From the NCBI RefSeq assembly GCF_000763375.1, contig NZ_JPSY01000003.1, positions 62,001 through 126,000 of the forward strand: a DNA stretch of 64,000 nucleotides, written 5' to 3'. Shown one piece after another: positions 37,073 through 45,872 of the stretch (position 1 is the stretch's first letter; each line of letters begins with the position of its first letter). The DNA comes from Microbacterium profundi (GTDB lineage: Bacteria; Actinomycetota; Actinomycetes; Actinomycetales; Microbacteriaceae). A program made the translations under genes and the position numbers. The notes below the pieces were generated by a model. It was not told the DNA's origin. It saw only the letters and a list, made by a program, of their open reading frames with translations, and did not search any database.

Positions 37073-40000
37073 AGGGCTGCCTCTCGCTCGGTCGCGTATT
37101 CCTGGAGGCTCTTCACATCGAAGCCCTCGTCGGCGGCGTCCATTCCGCTGACGGCGGCACCGAGAACTGCCATCGTAGTGAACAGCGCCTTGTCCGCGGC
37201 GACAGCTGCGGCGCGGATCTCGTATCCGTCCGCCCGTGCGGCACCACCGGAGGGCGTGTTGACGATGATGTCGATCTCGCCGTCGTTGATGAGGTCGACG
37301 ATGTTCTGCTCGCCGCTGTCGAGCGTCTCGCTGTACTTCGACACCACGGTGACCGCGATGCCGTTGCGCGAGAGGATCTCGGCGGTTCCCTCGGTGGCGA
37401 CCAGGCGGAAGCCGAGCTGCTGCAGACGGTGCGCGGGGAGGATCACGGCACGCTTGTCGGCATCGGCGACCGAGATGAAGACGGTGCCCGAAGTCGGCAT
37501 GCCCCCATAGGCCGCGGCCTGGCTCTTCGCGAACGCGGTCGGGAAGTCCTTGTCGATGCCCATGACCTCACCGGTCGAGCGCATCTCGGGGCCGAGGACC
37601 GAATCGACGATCTTGCCGTCCCTGGTACGGAACCGCTTGAACGGCAGCACGGCCTCCTTGACGGCGACCGGCGCACCGAGCGGTACGCGCGATCCGTCGG
37701 AGACAGGCAGCAGCCCCTCGGTCTTCAGCTCGTCGATCGTCGCGCCGACCATGATGCGACTAGCGGCCTTCGCGAGAGGGATGCCGAGCGCCTTCGACAC
37801 GAACGGAACAGTGCGGCTCGCCCGCGGGTTCGCCTCGATGACGTAGAGCACGCCGGCGCTGATCGCGAACTGCACGTTCAGCAGGCCGCGCACGCCCACG
37901 CCCTCGGCGATCGCGAGGGTGGCGATGCGGATGCGGTCGATGTCGCTGCGTCCGAGCGAGATGGGCGGCAGGGTGCAGCTGGAGTCGCCGGAGTGGATGC
38001 CGGCCTCTTCGAGGTGCTCCATGACGCCGCCGATGTACAGCTCGTTGCCGTCGTAGAGTGCGTCGACGTCGAGCTCGATCGCGTCGTCGAGGAAGCGGTC
38101 GACGAGCAGAGGGGTGCCTGGGCCGACGATGACCTCGCCTGCCGTGCGCACGAAGTAGTCGCGCAGGCTCGCGGTGTCGTACACGATCTCCATGCCGCGG
38201 CCGCCGAGCACGAAGCTCGGGCGCACCAGCACCGGGTAGCCGATGTCCTCCGCGATGACGACGGCGCCGTCCGCATCGATGGCCGTGCCGTGCCGCGGGG
38301 CGATGAGCCCTGCCGAGTTCAGCAGCTGCGAGAACAGCTCGCGCTCCTCGGCGATGTCGATCGCCTCGGGGCTCGTGCCGAGCACCGTGTAGCCCGCTGC
38401 CTCGATGCCCTTGGCGAGCCCGAGCGGGGTCTGTCCGCCGAGCTGGCAGACGACGCCGAGGATGGTGCCGCTGGCGGCTTCGGCGTCGAGCACCTCGAGA
38501 ACGTCCTCCAGTGTGAGCGGCTCGAAGTACAGCCGGTCGGAGGTGTCGTAGTCGGTGGAGACCGTCTCGGGGTTGCAGTTGACCATGACGGTCTCGTATC
38601 CGGCATCCGACAGTGCGAACGACGCGTGCACGCACGAGTAGTCGAACTCGACGCCCTGGCCGATGCGGTTCGGCCCGGATCCGATGATGACGACCTTGGT
38701 GCGCTCCGATGGTGCGACCTCGGTCTCGAAGTCGTAGCTCGAGTAGTGATACGGCGTCAGCGCGGGGAACTCCCCCGCGCACGTGTCGACCGTCTTGTAC
38801 ACCGGGCGGATGCCGAAGCCGTGACGGACTCCGCGCGCCTCCGCCTCGCTGATGCCGCGGATCTCGGCCAGCTGCACGTCGGAGAAGCCGTGCTCCTTCG
38901 CGTAGCGGAGCGTGGCGGCATCGAGCTCGCCCGCGGTGCGGACGGTCTCTGCGACCTCGTTGATCAGCACGATCTGGTCGAGGAACCACGGGTCGATGGC
39001 CGTGGCATCGAATGCCTGCTCGATCGTCGCGCCCTTGCGCAGCGCCTGCTGCAGCACGACGATGCGGCCATCGGTCGGCGTCTTCGAGATCTCGAGCAGC
39101 TCGTCGACGCTGCGCGTCTCTTCACCCCAGTGGAAGCTGGAGCCGCGCTTCTCGAGCGAGCGGAGCGCCTTCTGCAGGGCGGTGGCGTAGTTGCGGCCGA
39201 TCGCCATGGCCTCGCCCACCGACTTCATGGTCGTGGTCAGCGTCGGGTCGGCGGCCGGGAACTTCTCGAACGCGAAGCGCGGCACCTTGACGACCACGTA
39301 GTCCAGCGTGGGCTCGAAGCTCGCAGGCGTCACACCGGTGATGTCGTTCGGGATCTCGTCGAGGCGGTAGCCGAGAGCGAGTTTCGCCGCGAGCTTCGCG
39401 ATCGGGAATCCGGTGGCCTTCGAGGCGAGGGCGCTGGAGCGCGAGACGCGGGGGTTCATCTCGATCACGATGATGCGGCCGTCGGCCGGGTCGATCGCGA
39501 ACTGGATGTTGCAGCCGCCGGTGTCCACGCCGACGGCGCGGATGATGTCGATGCCGATGTCGCGGAGCTTCTGATACTCGCGGTCGGTCAGCGTCAGTGC
39601 CGGGGCGACCGTGATGGAGTCGCCGGTGTGCACGCCGACGGGGTCGACGTTCTCGATGGAGCAGACGACGACCGTGTTGTCGGCGGTGTCGCGCATGAGC
39701 TCGAGCTCGTACTCCTTCCAGCCGAGGATCGATTCCTCGAGGAGCACTTCGTTCGTCGGCGAGTCGTGGAGTCCGGCGCCGGCCATCCGGCGCAGGTCCT
39801 TCTCGTCGTAGGCGAAGCCGGAGCCGAGGCCGCCCATCGTGAAGCTCGGGCGCACGACGAGCGGGTAGCCGAGCTCGTCGGCCGCGGCGAGCACCTCGTC
39901 CATTGTGTGAGCGATGCGACTGGCCGCGACGTCTGCACCGGAGTCGAGCACCAGCTGCTTGAAGATCTGGCGGTCCTCGCCCTTGTTGATGGCCTCGAAG

Positions 40001-40356
40001 CTCGCGCCGATCAGCTCGACGTCGTATTTCTCGAGGATGCCGTGGTTGTGCAGCTCGATCGCGGCGTTCAGGGCCGTCTGGCCGCCCAGCGTCGGAAGGA
40101 TCGCATCCGGCTTCTCCTTCGCGATGATCGTCTCGATGACCTGCCAGGTGATCGGCTCGATGTAGGTCGCATCGGCGAAGTCGGGGTCGGTCATGATCGT
40201 GGCCGGGTTGGAGTTTACGAGGATGACGCGCACGCCCTCCTCGCGCAGCACGCGACACGCCTGGGTTCCGGAGTAGTCGAACTCGCAGGCCTGACCGATC
40301 ACGATCGGGCCGGATCCGATGACGAGGACGGAATTGATGTCGTCGCGCTTTGGCAT
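37069..40356 (-). CDS. carB: carbamoyl-phosphate synthase large subunit
   Basis: A 1095-residue synthetase with the standard internal duplication. ATP-grasp half 1 begins [27 protein letters not shown]. Half 2 begins [24 protein letters not shown] near residue 555. Each has its [11 protein letters not shown] or [11 protein letters not shown] glycine loop and [22 protein letters not shown] block. The last ~150 residues form the methylglyoxal-synthase-like regulatory domain. Its ATG overlaps the carA stop by one base (TAATG). Confidence 0.98.
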   Translation of the reverse strand: MPKRDDINSVLVIGSGPIVIGQACEFDYSGTQACRVLREEGVRVILVNSNPATIMTDPDFADATYIEPITWQVIETIIAKEKPDAILPTLGGQTALNAAIELHNHGILEKYDVELIGASFEAINKGEDRQIFKQLVLDSGADVAASRIAHTMDEVLAAADELGYPLVVRPSFTMGGLGSGFAYDEKDLRRMAGAGLHDSPTNEVLLEESILGWKEYELELMRDTADNTVVVCSIENVDPVGVHTGDSITVAPALTLTDREYQKLRDIGIDIIRAVGVDTGGCNIQFAIDPADGRIIVIEMNPRVSRSSALASKATGFPIAKLAAKLALGYRLDEIPNDITGVTPASFEPTLDYVVVKVPRFAFEKFPAADPTLTTTMKSVGEAMAIGRNYATALQKALRSLEKRGSSFHWGEETRSVDELLEISKTPTDGRIVVLQQALRKGATIEQAFDATAIDPWFLDQIVLINEVAETVRTAGELDAATLRYAKEHGFSDVQLAEIRGISEAEARGVRHGFGIRPVYKTVDTCAGEFPALTPYHYSSYDFETEVAPSERTKVVIIGSGPNRIGQGVEFDYSCVHASFALSDAGYETVMVNCNPETVSTDYDTSDRLYFEPLTLEDVLEVLDAEAASGTILGVVCQLGGQTPLGLAKGIEAAGYTVLGTSPEAIDIAEERELFSQLLNSAGLIAPRHGTAIDADGAVVIAEDIGYPVLVRPSFVLGGRGMEIVYDTASLRDYFVRTAGEVIVGPGTPLLVDRFLDDAIELDVDALYDGNELYIGGVMEHLEEAGIHSGDSSCTLPPISLGRSDIDRIRIATLAIAEGVGVRGLLNVQFAISAGVLYVIEANPRASRTVPFVSKALGIPLAKAASRIMVGATIDELKTEGLLPVSDGSRVPLGAPVAVKEAVLPFKRFRTRDGKIVDSVLGPEMRSTGEVMGIDKDFPTAFAKSQAAAYGGMPTSGTVFISVADADKRAVILPAHRLQQLGFRLVATEGTAEILSRNGIAVTVVSKYSETLDSGEQNIVDLINDGEIDIIVNTPSGGAARADGYEIRAAAVAADKALFTTMAVLGAAVSGMDAADEGFDVKSLQEYATEREAAL

Positions 40357-41498
40357 TACTTGGCGTCCTTCTGGGTGGCAACGACCAGGTCACGGAACCG
40401 ATCGAAGAGGTAGTTGGCGTCGTGGGGGCCGGCCGCAGCCTCGGGGTGGTACTGCACCGAGAAAGCCGGGATGTCGAGAGCGCGAAGACCCTCGACGACG
40501 TTGTCGTTGAGGCCGACGTGGCTGACCTCGACCTTTCCGTAGCCGTTCGGGCTGTCGAACGCGCCCTCGAGCGGCGCCTCGACCGCGAAACCGTGGTTGT
40601 GTGCGGTGATCTCGACCTTGCCGGTGCTCTTGTCGAGCACAGGCTGGTTGATGCCGCGATGCCCGAAGGGCAGCTTGTAGGTGCCGAGACCCAGTGCGCG
40701 ACCGAGCAGCTGGTTGCCGAAGCAGATGCCGAAGAACGGCAGGCCGTCATCGAGCACGTTCCGCAGCAGCGCCACGTGCTCGCCCGATGCCGCCGGGTCA
40801 CCCGGACCGTTGGAGTAGAACACCGCGACCGGATCGACCGCGCGGATGTCCTCGATGGTCGAGGACTGCGGCAGCACGTGCACCTCGAAGCCGCGTGCGG
40901 CGAGGTTGTCGATCGTGGCCTGCTTCACGCCGAGGTCGAGCACTGCGAGGTTGCCGATGCGCTCCCCCAGCGCCGTCGTGACCTCGGCGACATCGACCGA
41001 GACCTGCGCCGACAGGTTCTGGCCGCTCATCTCGGGGGCCTCCTGCACGCGGCGCAGCTGCTCATCAGCATCCAGCGCGGCGTCCGCGCCGGAGAAGATG
41101 CCGCCTCGCATGGAACCGGCGGAGCGGATGTGCCGCGTGATCGACCGAGTGTCGATGCCGCTGATGCCGACGATGCCGTCGCGGACGAGGATCTCGTCCA
41201 GAGAGGCGTTCGCGCGCCAGTTCGACACGACACGGGAGGGGTCGCGCACGATGTAGCCGGCGACCCAGATGCGTCGCGACTCGGTGTCTTCGTCATTCAT
41301 CCCGGTGTTGCCGATGTGGGGCGCGGTCTGCAGCACGATCTGGCCGGCGTAGGACGGATCGGTCAGCGTCTCCTGGTACCCGCTCATGCCGGTCGAGAAG
41401 ACGACCTCGCCGAGCGTGGTCCCCTGCGCGCCGTATGCGCGCCCGACGTGACGGGTGCCGTCTTCGAGGACGAGGACGGCGGGGTCTGGGAGTGTCAT
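40356..41498 (-). CDS. carA: carbamoyl-phosphate synthase small subunit
   Basis: A 380-residue glutaminase subunit supplying ammonia to CarB. The N-terminal domain has [23 protein letters not shown]. The class I amidotransferase domain has the nucleophile Cys in [16 protein letters not shown] and the His/Glu in [12 protein letters not shown]. The ATG at 41498 ([14 protein letters not shown]) is the family start. It overlaps the PH-like protein stop by four bases. Confidence 0.97.
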   Translation of the reverse strand: MTLPDPAVLVLEDGTRHVGRAYGAQGTTLGEVVFSTGMSGYQETLTDPSYAGQIVLQTAPHIGNTGMNDEDTESRRIWVAGYIVRDPSRVVSNWRANASLDEILVRDGIVGISGIDTRSITRHIRSAGSMRGGIFSGADAALDADEQLRRVQEAPEMSGQNLSAQVSVDVAEVTTALGERIGNLAVLDLGVKQATIDNLAARGFEVHVLPQSSTIEDIRAVDPVAVFYSNGPGDPAASGEHVALLRNVLDDGLPFFGICFGNQLLGRALGLGTYKLPFGHRGINQPVLDKSTGKVEITAHNHGFAVEAPLEGAFDSPNGYGKVEVSHVGLNDNVVEGLRALDIPAFSVQYHPEAAAGPHDANYLFDRFRDLVVATQKDAK

Positions 41499-41998
41499 GA
41501 TTCGGCTCCTGTGTCGTTCGCGGGGATGAGCCGCTGGAGTTCTGAGATGAGGTTCTGGGGATCGCCGGTCGTGACGCGCAGGTACGAGTCGACGATCGTG
41601 TCGTCGGACACGTTCCATGCGAGTCGCACGAGACCGTTCGGCTCGACGACACGGTCGATCGTGACCGTCGCACGGTCGACCTGAACGAGTTTCGCGGATG
41701 CGAGGAAGACCGTCGGCGCGCCGTCGAGGCAGAGCGCGGCGCCACGATCGGTCACCGCGATCTCACCGCGGGCACGGTATACCAGCGGCGTGATCGCCAG
41801 ACGTTCGAGCGGCTGGTCGTGGCGTGTCGTCGAGACGTACAGCACCTCGTGCCTGGCCAGGACCTCCGCGTGCTCCGGGACACCCACCGGCGCGACGTGC
41901 ACGCCGTCGCGTCGCAGGCGTCGTCGCCATGCCAGATACATGGACACCAGGACGAGCACCGCCAGGACGATGGTGATGGCGACAGCGATGTCCCGCAT
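41495..41998 (-). CDS. membrane-anchored PH-like domain protein of the pyr operon
   Basis: A 167-residue protein with one N-terminal membrane helix ([20 protein letters not shown]), a basic stop-transfer (RRRLRRD) and a cytoplasmic beta-rich domain of the PH-like type. Such genes regularly sit between pyrC and carA in actinobacteria; the role is unknown. I chose the ATG at 41998, eight bases after GGAGGGG. A GTG six bases earlier overlaps the pyrC stop and is the alternative. Confidence 0.8.
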   Translation of the reverse strand: MRDIAVAITIVLAVLVLVSMYLAWRRRLRRDGVHVAPVGVPEHAEVLARHEVLYVSTTRHDQPLERLAITPLVYRARGEIAVTDRGAALCLDGAPTVFLASAKLVQVDRATVTIDRVVEPNGLVRLAWNVSDDTIVDSYLRVTTGDPQNLISELQRLIPANDTGAES

Positions 41999-42000
41999 GC

Positions 42001-43335
42001 TCACTTCCCCTCCCTGCGGTCGCTCGGTGCATCGCATGAGTGGAGTTCTTCGACGACGGCGCCGGATTCGACCGTTACGACGCCGTGGTGGATCGTCCAC
42101 TCGACGCGGCCGGGAAGGTCGCGCCCGAGATACGGCGAGTTCCGGCTGCGACCGTGCAGATCGGCAGCGGTGAAGGTGCCCTCCCGCGAGGCGTCGTACA
42201 GCGTGATCTGCGCAGGCTGACCGGCTTCGAGCGGAGTGCCGTGACCGTCGAGAAGTCCGATGCGTGCGGGCGCCTGACTCATGACGCGGGCGACGTCGGC
42301 CCATCCGATCAGGCCGGTCTGCACCATCGACTGATGCACGACGCGCAGCGCGCTCTCGAGGCCGACCATGCCGTTCGCTGCGGCCTGCCATTCGCAGGCC
42401 TTGTTCTCGCTGGGATGCGGGGCGTGGTCGGTGGCGACGATGTCGATCGTGCCGTCGGCCAGTCCCTCGCGCACGGCGAGTACGTCCTCTTCGCGACGAA
42501 GCGGCGGGTTCACCTTGTACTTCGCGTCATAGCCGCGGACCAGTTCGTCCGTGAGCAGCAGGTGGTGCGGAGTGACCTCTGCAGTGACATCGATACCGCG
42601 CTTCTTGGCCCAGCGGATGATGTCGACGGAACCAGCGGTGGACAGGTGGCAGACGTGCAGGCGTGAGCCGACGTGCTCGGCGAGGAGCACATCGCGCGCG
42701 ATGATCGACTCCTCGGCGACGGCCGGCCATCCTGCGAGTCCCAGCTCTGCGGAGACGACGCCCTCGTTCATCTGGGCGCCCTCGGTCAGCCGGGGATCCT
42801 GTGCATGCTGGGCGATGACACCGCCGAAGGACTTCACGTACTCGAGTGCGCGGCGCATGATCAGCGGATCGAAGACGCAGAATCCGTCGTCGCTGAAGAC
42901 GCGCACCTTGGCGCGCGAGGTGGCCATGGCGCCGAGCTCAGCGAGGCGTTCGCCCTTCTGCCCGACGGTGACGGCGCCGATCGGCTGCACGGTGGCGTAG
43001 CCCGCCGCCTCTCCGAGGGCGAGTTCCTGCTCGACGACGCCGGCGGAGTCGGCGACCGGTGACGTGTTCGGCATCGCGAAGACCGCGGTGAACCCGCCGG
43101 ATGCTGCCGCCCTGGTGCCGGTGAGGATCGTCTCGGACGCCTCATAACCAGGCTCGCGCAGGTGCGTGTGCAGGTCGACGAGGCCCGGCAGTGCGACGAG
43201 GCCCTGCGCGTCGATGACTCGGGCGCCGGCCCGGCTGAGCCCGCTGCCGATCTCGGCGATGACGCCGTTCTCCACCACGATGTCGGCGCTGTCCGCGCCG
43301 AGAAGCTGTGCCCCGGTGATCACGAGGGTGTCCAT
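42001..43335 (-). CDS. pyrC: dihydroorotase
   Basis: A 444-residue amidohydrolase cyclising carbamoyl-aspartate to dihydroorotate. The metal site begins LVDLHTHLREPGYEASETI (HxH). Further ligands are in VIAQHAQDP, LHVCHLSTAGSVD and the Asp in DIVATDHAPHPSENK. The ATG overlaps the pyrB stop (TGATG), giving tight coupling. Confidence 0.97.
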   Translation of the reverse strand: MDTLVITGAQLLGADSADIVVENGVIAEIGSGLSRAGARVIDAQGLVALPGLVDLHTHLREPGYEASETILTGTRAAASGGFTAVFAMPNTSPVADSAGVVEQELALGEAAGYATVQPIGAVTVGQKGERLAELGAMATSRAKVRVFSDDGFCVFDPLIMRRALEYVKSFGGVIAQHAQDPRLTEGAQMNEGVVSAELGLAGWPAVAEESIIARDVLLAEHVGSRLHVCHLSTAGSVDIIRWAKKRGIDVTAEVTPHHLLLTDELVRGYDAKYKVNPPLRREEDVLAVREGLADGTIDIVATDHAPHPSENKACEWQAAANGMVGLESALRVVHQSMVQTGLIGWADVARVMSQAPARIGLLDGHGTPLEAGQPAQITLYDASREGTFTAADLHGRSRNSPYLGRDLPGRVEWTIHHGVVTVESGAVVEELHSCDAPSDRREGK

Positions 43336-44300
43336 CAGCTGCCTTCTCCTCGTTCGTCGTCTCGTTCTCCTGCCAGCAGCAGGTAGAGCACCGCCATGCG
43401 CACTGACACCCCGTTGGTGACCTGTTCCAGCACCGTCGAGCGCGGCGAGTCCGCAGCTTCGGCGGAGATCTCCAGGCCGCGATTCATGGGTCCGGGGTGC
43501 ATCACAATGCTATCGTCCGCAAGCGTGGCCGCACGCACGGCGTCCAGCCCCCAGCGCCGGGAATACTCCCGCTCACTCGGGAAATACGCGGCGTTCATGC
43601 GTTCCAGCTGAATGCGCAGCATCATCACCGCATCCGGACCGTCGGCGAGAGCCTCGTCGAGGTCGTAGACCACGCGCACCGGCCACTGCGACACGTTTTG
43701 CGGCACCAGCGTCGGCGGCGAGACGAGCGTGACCTCGGCGCCGAGTGTCGTGAGGAGCCAGACGTTCGAGCGCGCGACGCGCGAGTGCAGCACATCCCCC
43801 ACGATCACGACGCGGATGCCGGAGAGGTCTTGGCCGCGGCTATCGGCCCCGAATCGGCGCTTGCGGATCGTGAAGGCGTCGAGCAGCGCCTGGGTCGGAT
43901 GCTCATGCGTGCCGTCGCCGGCGTTGATGACGCCCGCGGTGATCCAGCCGCTGGTCGCGAGTGTGCGCGGGGCGCCGGAGGCGTGGTGGCGGATGACGAC
44001 GGCATCCGCGCCCATGGCCTGCAGAGTCTGCGCGGTGTCCTTGAGACTCTCGCCTTTCGAGACGCTCGACCCCTTGGCGGCGAAGTTGATGACGTCGGCG
44101 GAGAGGCGCTTCGCGGCGGCTTCGAACGATATGCGCGTGCGTGTGGAGTCCTCGAAGAACAGGTTGACCACGGTCTTGCCGCGCAGCGTCGGCAGTTTCC
44201 TGTTCTCGCGGGTCTGGGTGTCGGACATGTCCTCTGCGACGTCGAGGATGCGCAGTGCGCTCTCGCGATCGAGGGTGCGGGTGTCGAGGAGGTTCCTCAT
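43335..44300 (-). CDS. pyrB: aspartate carbamoyltransferase catalytic subunit
   Basis: A 321-residue enzyme joining carbamoyl phosphate and aspartate. The carbamoyl-phosphate site is [37 protein letters not shown] and [11 protein letters not shown] follow. The C-terminal aspartate domain includes [19 protein letters not shown]. No regulatory PyrI is present, so control is probably by PyrR on the mRNA. It overlaps pyrR by four bases. Confidence 0.97.
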   Translation of the reverse strand: MRNLLDTRTLDRESALRILDVAEDMSDTQTRENRKLPTLRGKTVVNLFFEDSTRTRISFEAAAKRLSADVINFAAKGSSVSKGESLKDTAQTLQAMGADAVVIRHHASGAPRTLATSGWITAGVINAGDGTHEHPTQALLDAFTIRKRRFGADSRGQDLSGIRVVIVGDVLHSRVARSNVWLLTTLGAEVTLVSPPTLVPQNVSQWPVRVVYDLDEALADGPDAVMMLRIQLERMNAAYFPSEREYSRRWGLDAVRAATLADDSIVMHPGPMNRGLEISAEAADSPRSTVLEQVTNGVSVRMAVLYLLLAGERDDERGEGS

Positions 44301-44827
44301 TCTCCGATCGTCACCTCCTCTGCGCCATCGTTCTCGAACAGGCGCACGTTCACGCGCTCCTGGCGGGAGGACGGAATGTTCTTGCCGACGAAGTCGGGAC
44401 GGATGGGGAGCTCGCGGTGACCACGATCGACGAGGATCGCCAGACGCACGGTCGACGGGCGGCCGATCGACTGGATCGCGTCGAGGGCGGCGCGGATGCT
44501 GCGCCCGGAGAACAGCACGTCGTCGACGAGCACGACCGTCTTGCCGTCGATGCCGCCGGCGGGGATGTCGGTGGGCTGCGGCGACCTGGTGGGCTGTTTC
44601 GCTAGATCGTCGCGGAACAGGGTCACATCCAGGGAGCCGGTCGCGACCGAGGTCTGGGAGATGCTGCTGACCAGCGCGCCGAGGCGATGTGCGAGAGTGA
44701 CGCCGCGGGTCGGGATGCCCAGCAGGACGAGGTTCTCGGCTCCTCGATTGGATTCGAGGATCTCATGCGCGATACGGGTCAGAGCCCGCGAGATATCGGC
44801 TTCATGCAGCACAGTTCGTGCGCTCAT
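44297..44827 (-). CDS. pyrR: pyr operon regulator / uracil phosphoribosyltransferase PyrR
   Basis: A 176-residue bifunctional protein: RNA-binding repressor of pyr genes when UMP is high, and weak uracil phosphoribosyltransferase. The type I PRPP motif is [21 protein letters not shown]. The N-terminal helix and [15 protein letters not shown] match the family. It is the first gene of the pyr series. A PyrR-type RNA hairpin covers its own ribosome site (44829-44860), pointing to translational autoregulation. Confidence 0.96.
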   Translation of the reverse strand: MSARTVLHEADISRALTRIAHEILESNRGAENLVLLGIPTRGVTLAHRLGALVSSISQTSVATGSLDVTLFRDDLAKQPTRSPQPTDIPAGGIDGKTVVLVDDVLFSGRSIRAALDAIQSIGRPSTVRLAILVDRGHRELPIRPDFVGKNIPSSRQERVNVRLFENDGAEEVTIGE

Positions 44828-44828
44828 T

Positions 44829-44860
44829 CACCGCTCCCTTCTCCGCCTCTCCGGACGGTG
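44829..44860 (-). promoter_or_regulatory. PyrR-binding RNA hairpin over pyrR ribosome site
   Basis: On the minus strand CACCG (44860-44856) pairs with CGGTG (44833-44829). Between them is GTCCGGAGAGGC, a near-exact copy of the PyrR-recognition consensus (UCCxGxGAGGY). The ribosome site GGGAG (44838-44834) is inside the hairpin, six bases before the ATG. Binding would block translation, as shown for mycobacterial pyr leaders. A weak -10 TAGACT lies at 44888-44883, giving a leader of about 50 bases. Confidence 0.7.
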
Positions 44861-44897
44861 TTAAAGGTTGCTTGCTCGTATCAGTCTAGGGGTCGGT

Positions 44898-45278
44898 TCA
44901 GGCGCCGACGACCTCGACGCCGCGCTCGCGCGCGACATCCGCGAGGCGACGATCGAACGTGGCGAGCGTAGCGCCGTTGGATTCTGCACCCGCGAGGACA
45001 CAGCAATCCGGCATCTTCAGACCGGTTTCGGCGCGTAGAAGCGCGAGGCGCCGGGGCTCGTCAATGGGTGCTTGCAACCGCTCGACGCCAAGAGTACCGA
45101 TTGCTCGTTCTGCGACATCGATCACATTCCGCTTCGCCGGTCCGACCAGGCTCTCCGCGATCGAGATCTGATGCATCGCCAGTTCCTCTTCTGTGTCGAG
45201 AAGCTCCATCGTTGCTGTTGCATGTGCATCGCCTTCAAGAAGGTGCGCAATCATCACACTTGCGTCCAGGACGATCAT
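44898..45278 (-). CDS. vapC: VapC-type PIN-domain ribonuclease toxin
   Basis: A 126-residue PIN domain. It starts MIVLDASVMIAHLLEGD. The four metal-binding acidic residues are visible: D5, E42 (SIAESLVGP), D91 (MPDCCVLAGA) and D109 (TFDRRLAD). VapC toxins cleave tRNA or rRNA and stop translation when free of antitoxin. Its ATG overlaps the antitoxin stop by four bases (ATGA). It sits just upstream of the pyrR leader. Confidence 0.92.
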   Translation of the reverse strand: MIVLDASVMIAHLLEGDAHATATMELLDTEEELAMHQISIAESLVGPAKRNVIDVAERAIGTLGVERLQAPIDEPRRLALLRAETGLKMPDCCVLAGAESNGATLATFDRRLADVARERGVEVVGA

Positions 45279-45541
45279 TCCGGCCAGTCCTTTCGGAGAT
45301 CATCGAGATATCCCGGCGGGTAGACGTCAGGGCCGAAGATGCCCCGAGTCTCGTCGAGCGCTCTGCGTCGCGCGACACGACGGGCTGCGCGAACGGCCGC
45401 GAGCGACTGTCCCCCTTCGACAGCGAGCCTCGCCACCAGTTCGGAACGCGGGACTCCGGGCCATTCTTCGGCGGCGAGTTCGAGCGCATCGCGCAACGCG
45501 GGCGTCTGCGTGACTTGGATGCGGGTCAATGTCGTGGGCAT
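45275..45541 (-). CDS. vapB: VapB-type antitoxin
   Basis: An 88-residue partner of VapC. The N-terminal half (TRIQVTQTPALRDALELAAEE, VPRSELVARLAVEGGQSL) looks like a strand-helix-helix DNA-binding domain. The C-terminal half is arginine-rich, then acidic (GIFGPDVYPPGYLDDLRKDWPE), as in antitoxin tails that wrap the toxin. It is encoded before the toxin with a four-base overlap. A palindromic operator lies directly upstream of its start. Confidence 0.8.
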   Translation of the reverse strand: MPTTLTRIQVTQTPALRDALELAAEEWPGVPRSELVARLAVEGGQSLAAVRAARRVARRRALDETRGIFGPDVYPPGYLDDLRKDWPE

Positions 45542-45547
45542 GACGCC

Positions 45548-45577
45548 ACTGTACCACCGACATCATCAGTGGTACAG
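45548..45577 (-). promoter_or_regulatory. vapBC promoter with overlapping operator palindrome
   Basis: CTGTACCAC (45549-45557) and GTGGTACAG (45569-45577) form a perfect 9-bp inverted repeat with an 11-base spacer. On the minus strand one arm contains a -35-like TGTACC (45576-45571) and the other a -10 TACAGT (45553-45548), 17 bases apart. The vapB ATG starts seven bases after the -10, so the mRNA is probably leaderless. VapB or VapBC binding here would block RNA polymerase. Confidence 0.65.
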
Positions 45578-45715
45578 GAGCATGCGAACGCCTTGCGCGG
45601 CGGAGACGAGCGCTGCACGCTGCGCACATGAGCGACACTCAGAGAACCGCGACGGAGACCACAGGTTCACGTCGCCGTGCGGAATCGTACGACCGCGCCG
45701 ACTCGGCGAGGTACT

Positions 45716-45869
45716 CGGGGCGCTTGTGACGCCGGCTGTGATCCTCGCGTCGATTCCGGTCGCCCTGCTGGTCGATGCGAACATCGCGAAGCTGACCTGG
45801 GCCGCACTCATGGTACTCAACCCCGTGGTCGCTGTGCTGCTCGCACGGCGACCGGTCCCCTCGACGTGA
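45716..45869 (+). pseudogene. membrane-protein C-terminal fragment
   Basis: A plus-strand frame ends LGALVTPAVILASIPVAL, then VDANIAKLTWAALMVL and a basic tail. These are two membrane helices resembling the last helices of TMEM175-like (DUF1211) channels. No start, ribosome site or N-terminal helices precede it. A short frame from the ATG at 45628 (MSDTQRTATETTG) ends at 45729 in a different frame. It is probably a relic; the family call is tentative. Confidence 0.35.
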
Positions 45870-45872
45870 GGC

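Noticed and set aside
37429..40413. A 994-codon open frame on the plus strand opposite carB
   Set aside because: It is an antisense shadow caused by high GC in third positions. It is rich in Arg, Asp, Glu, Val and His with no domain, and carB on the other strand is unmistakable.
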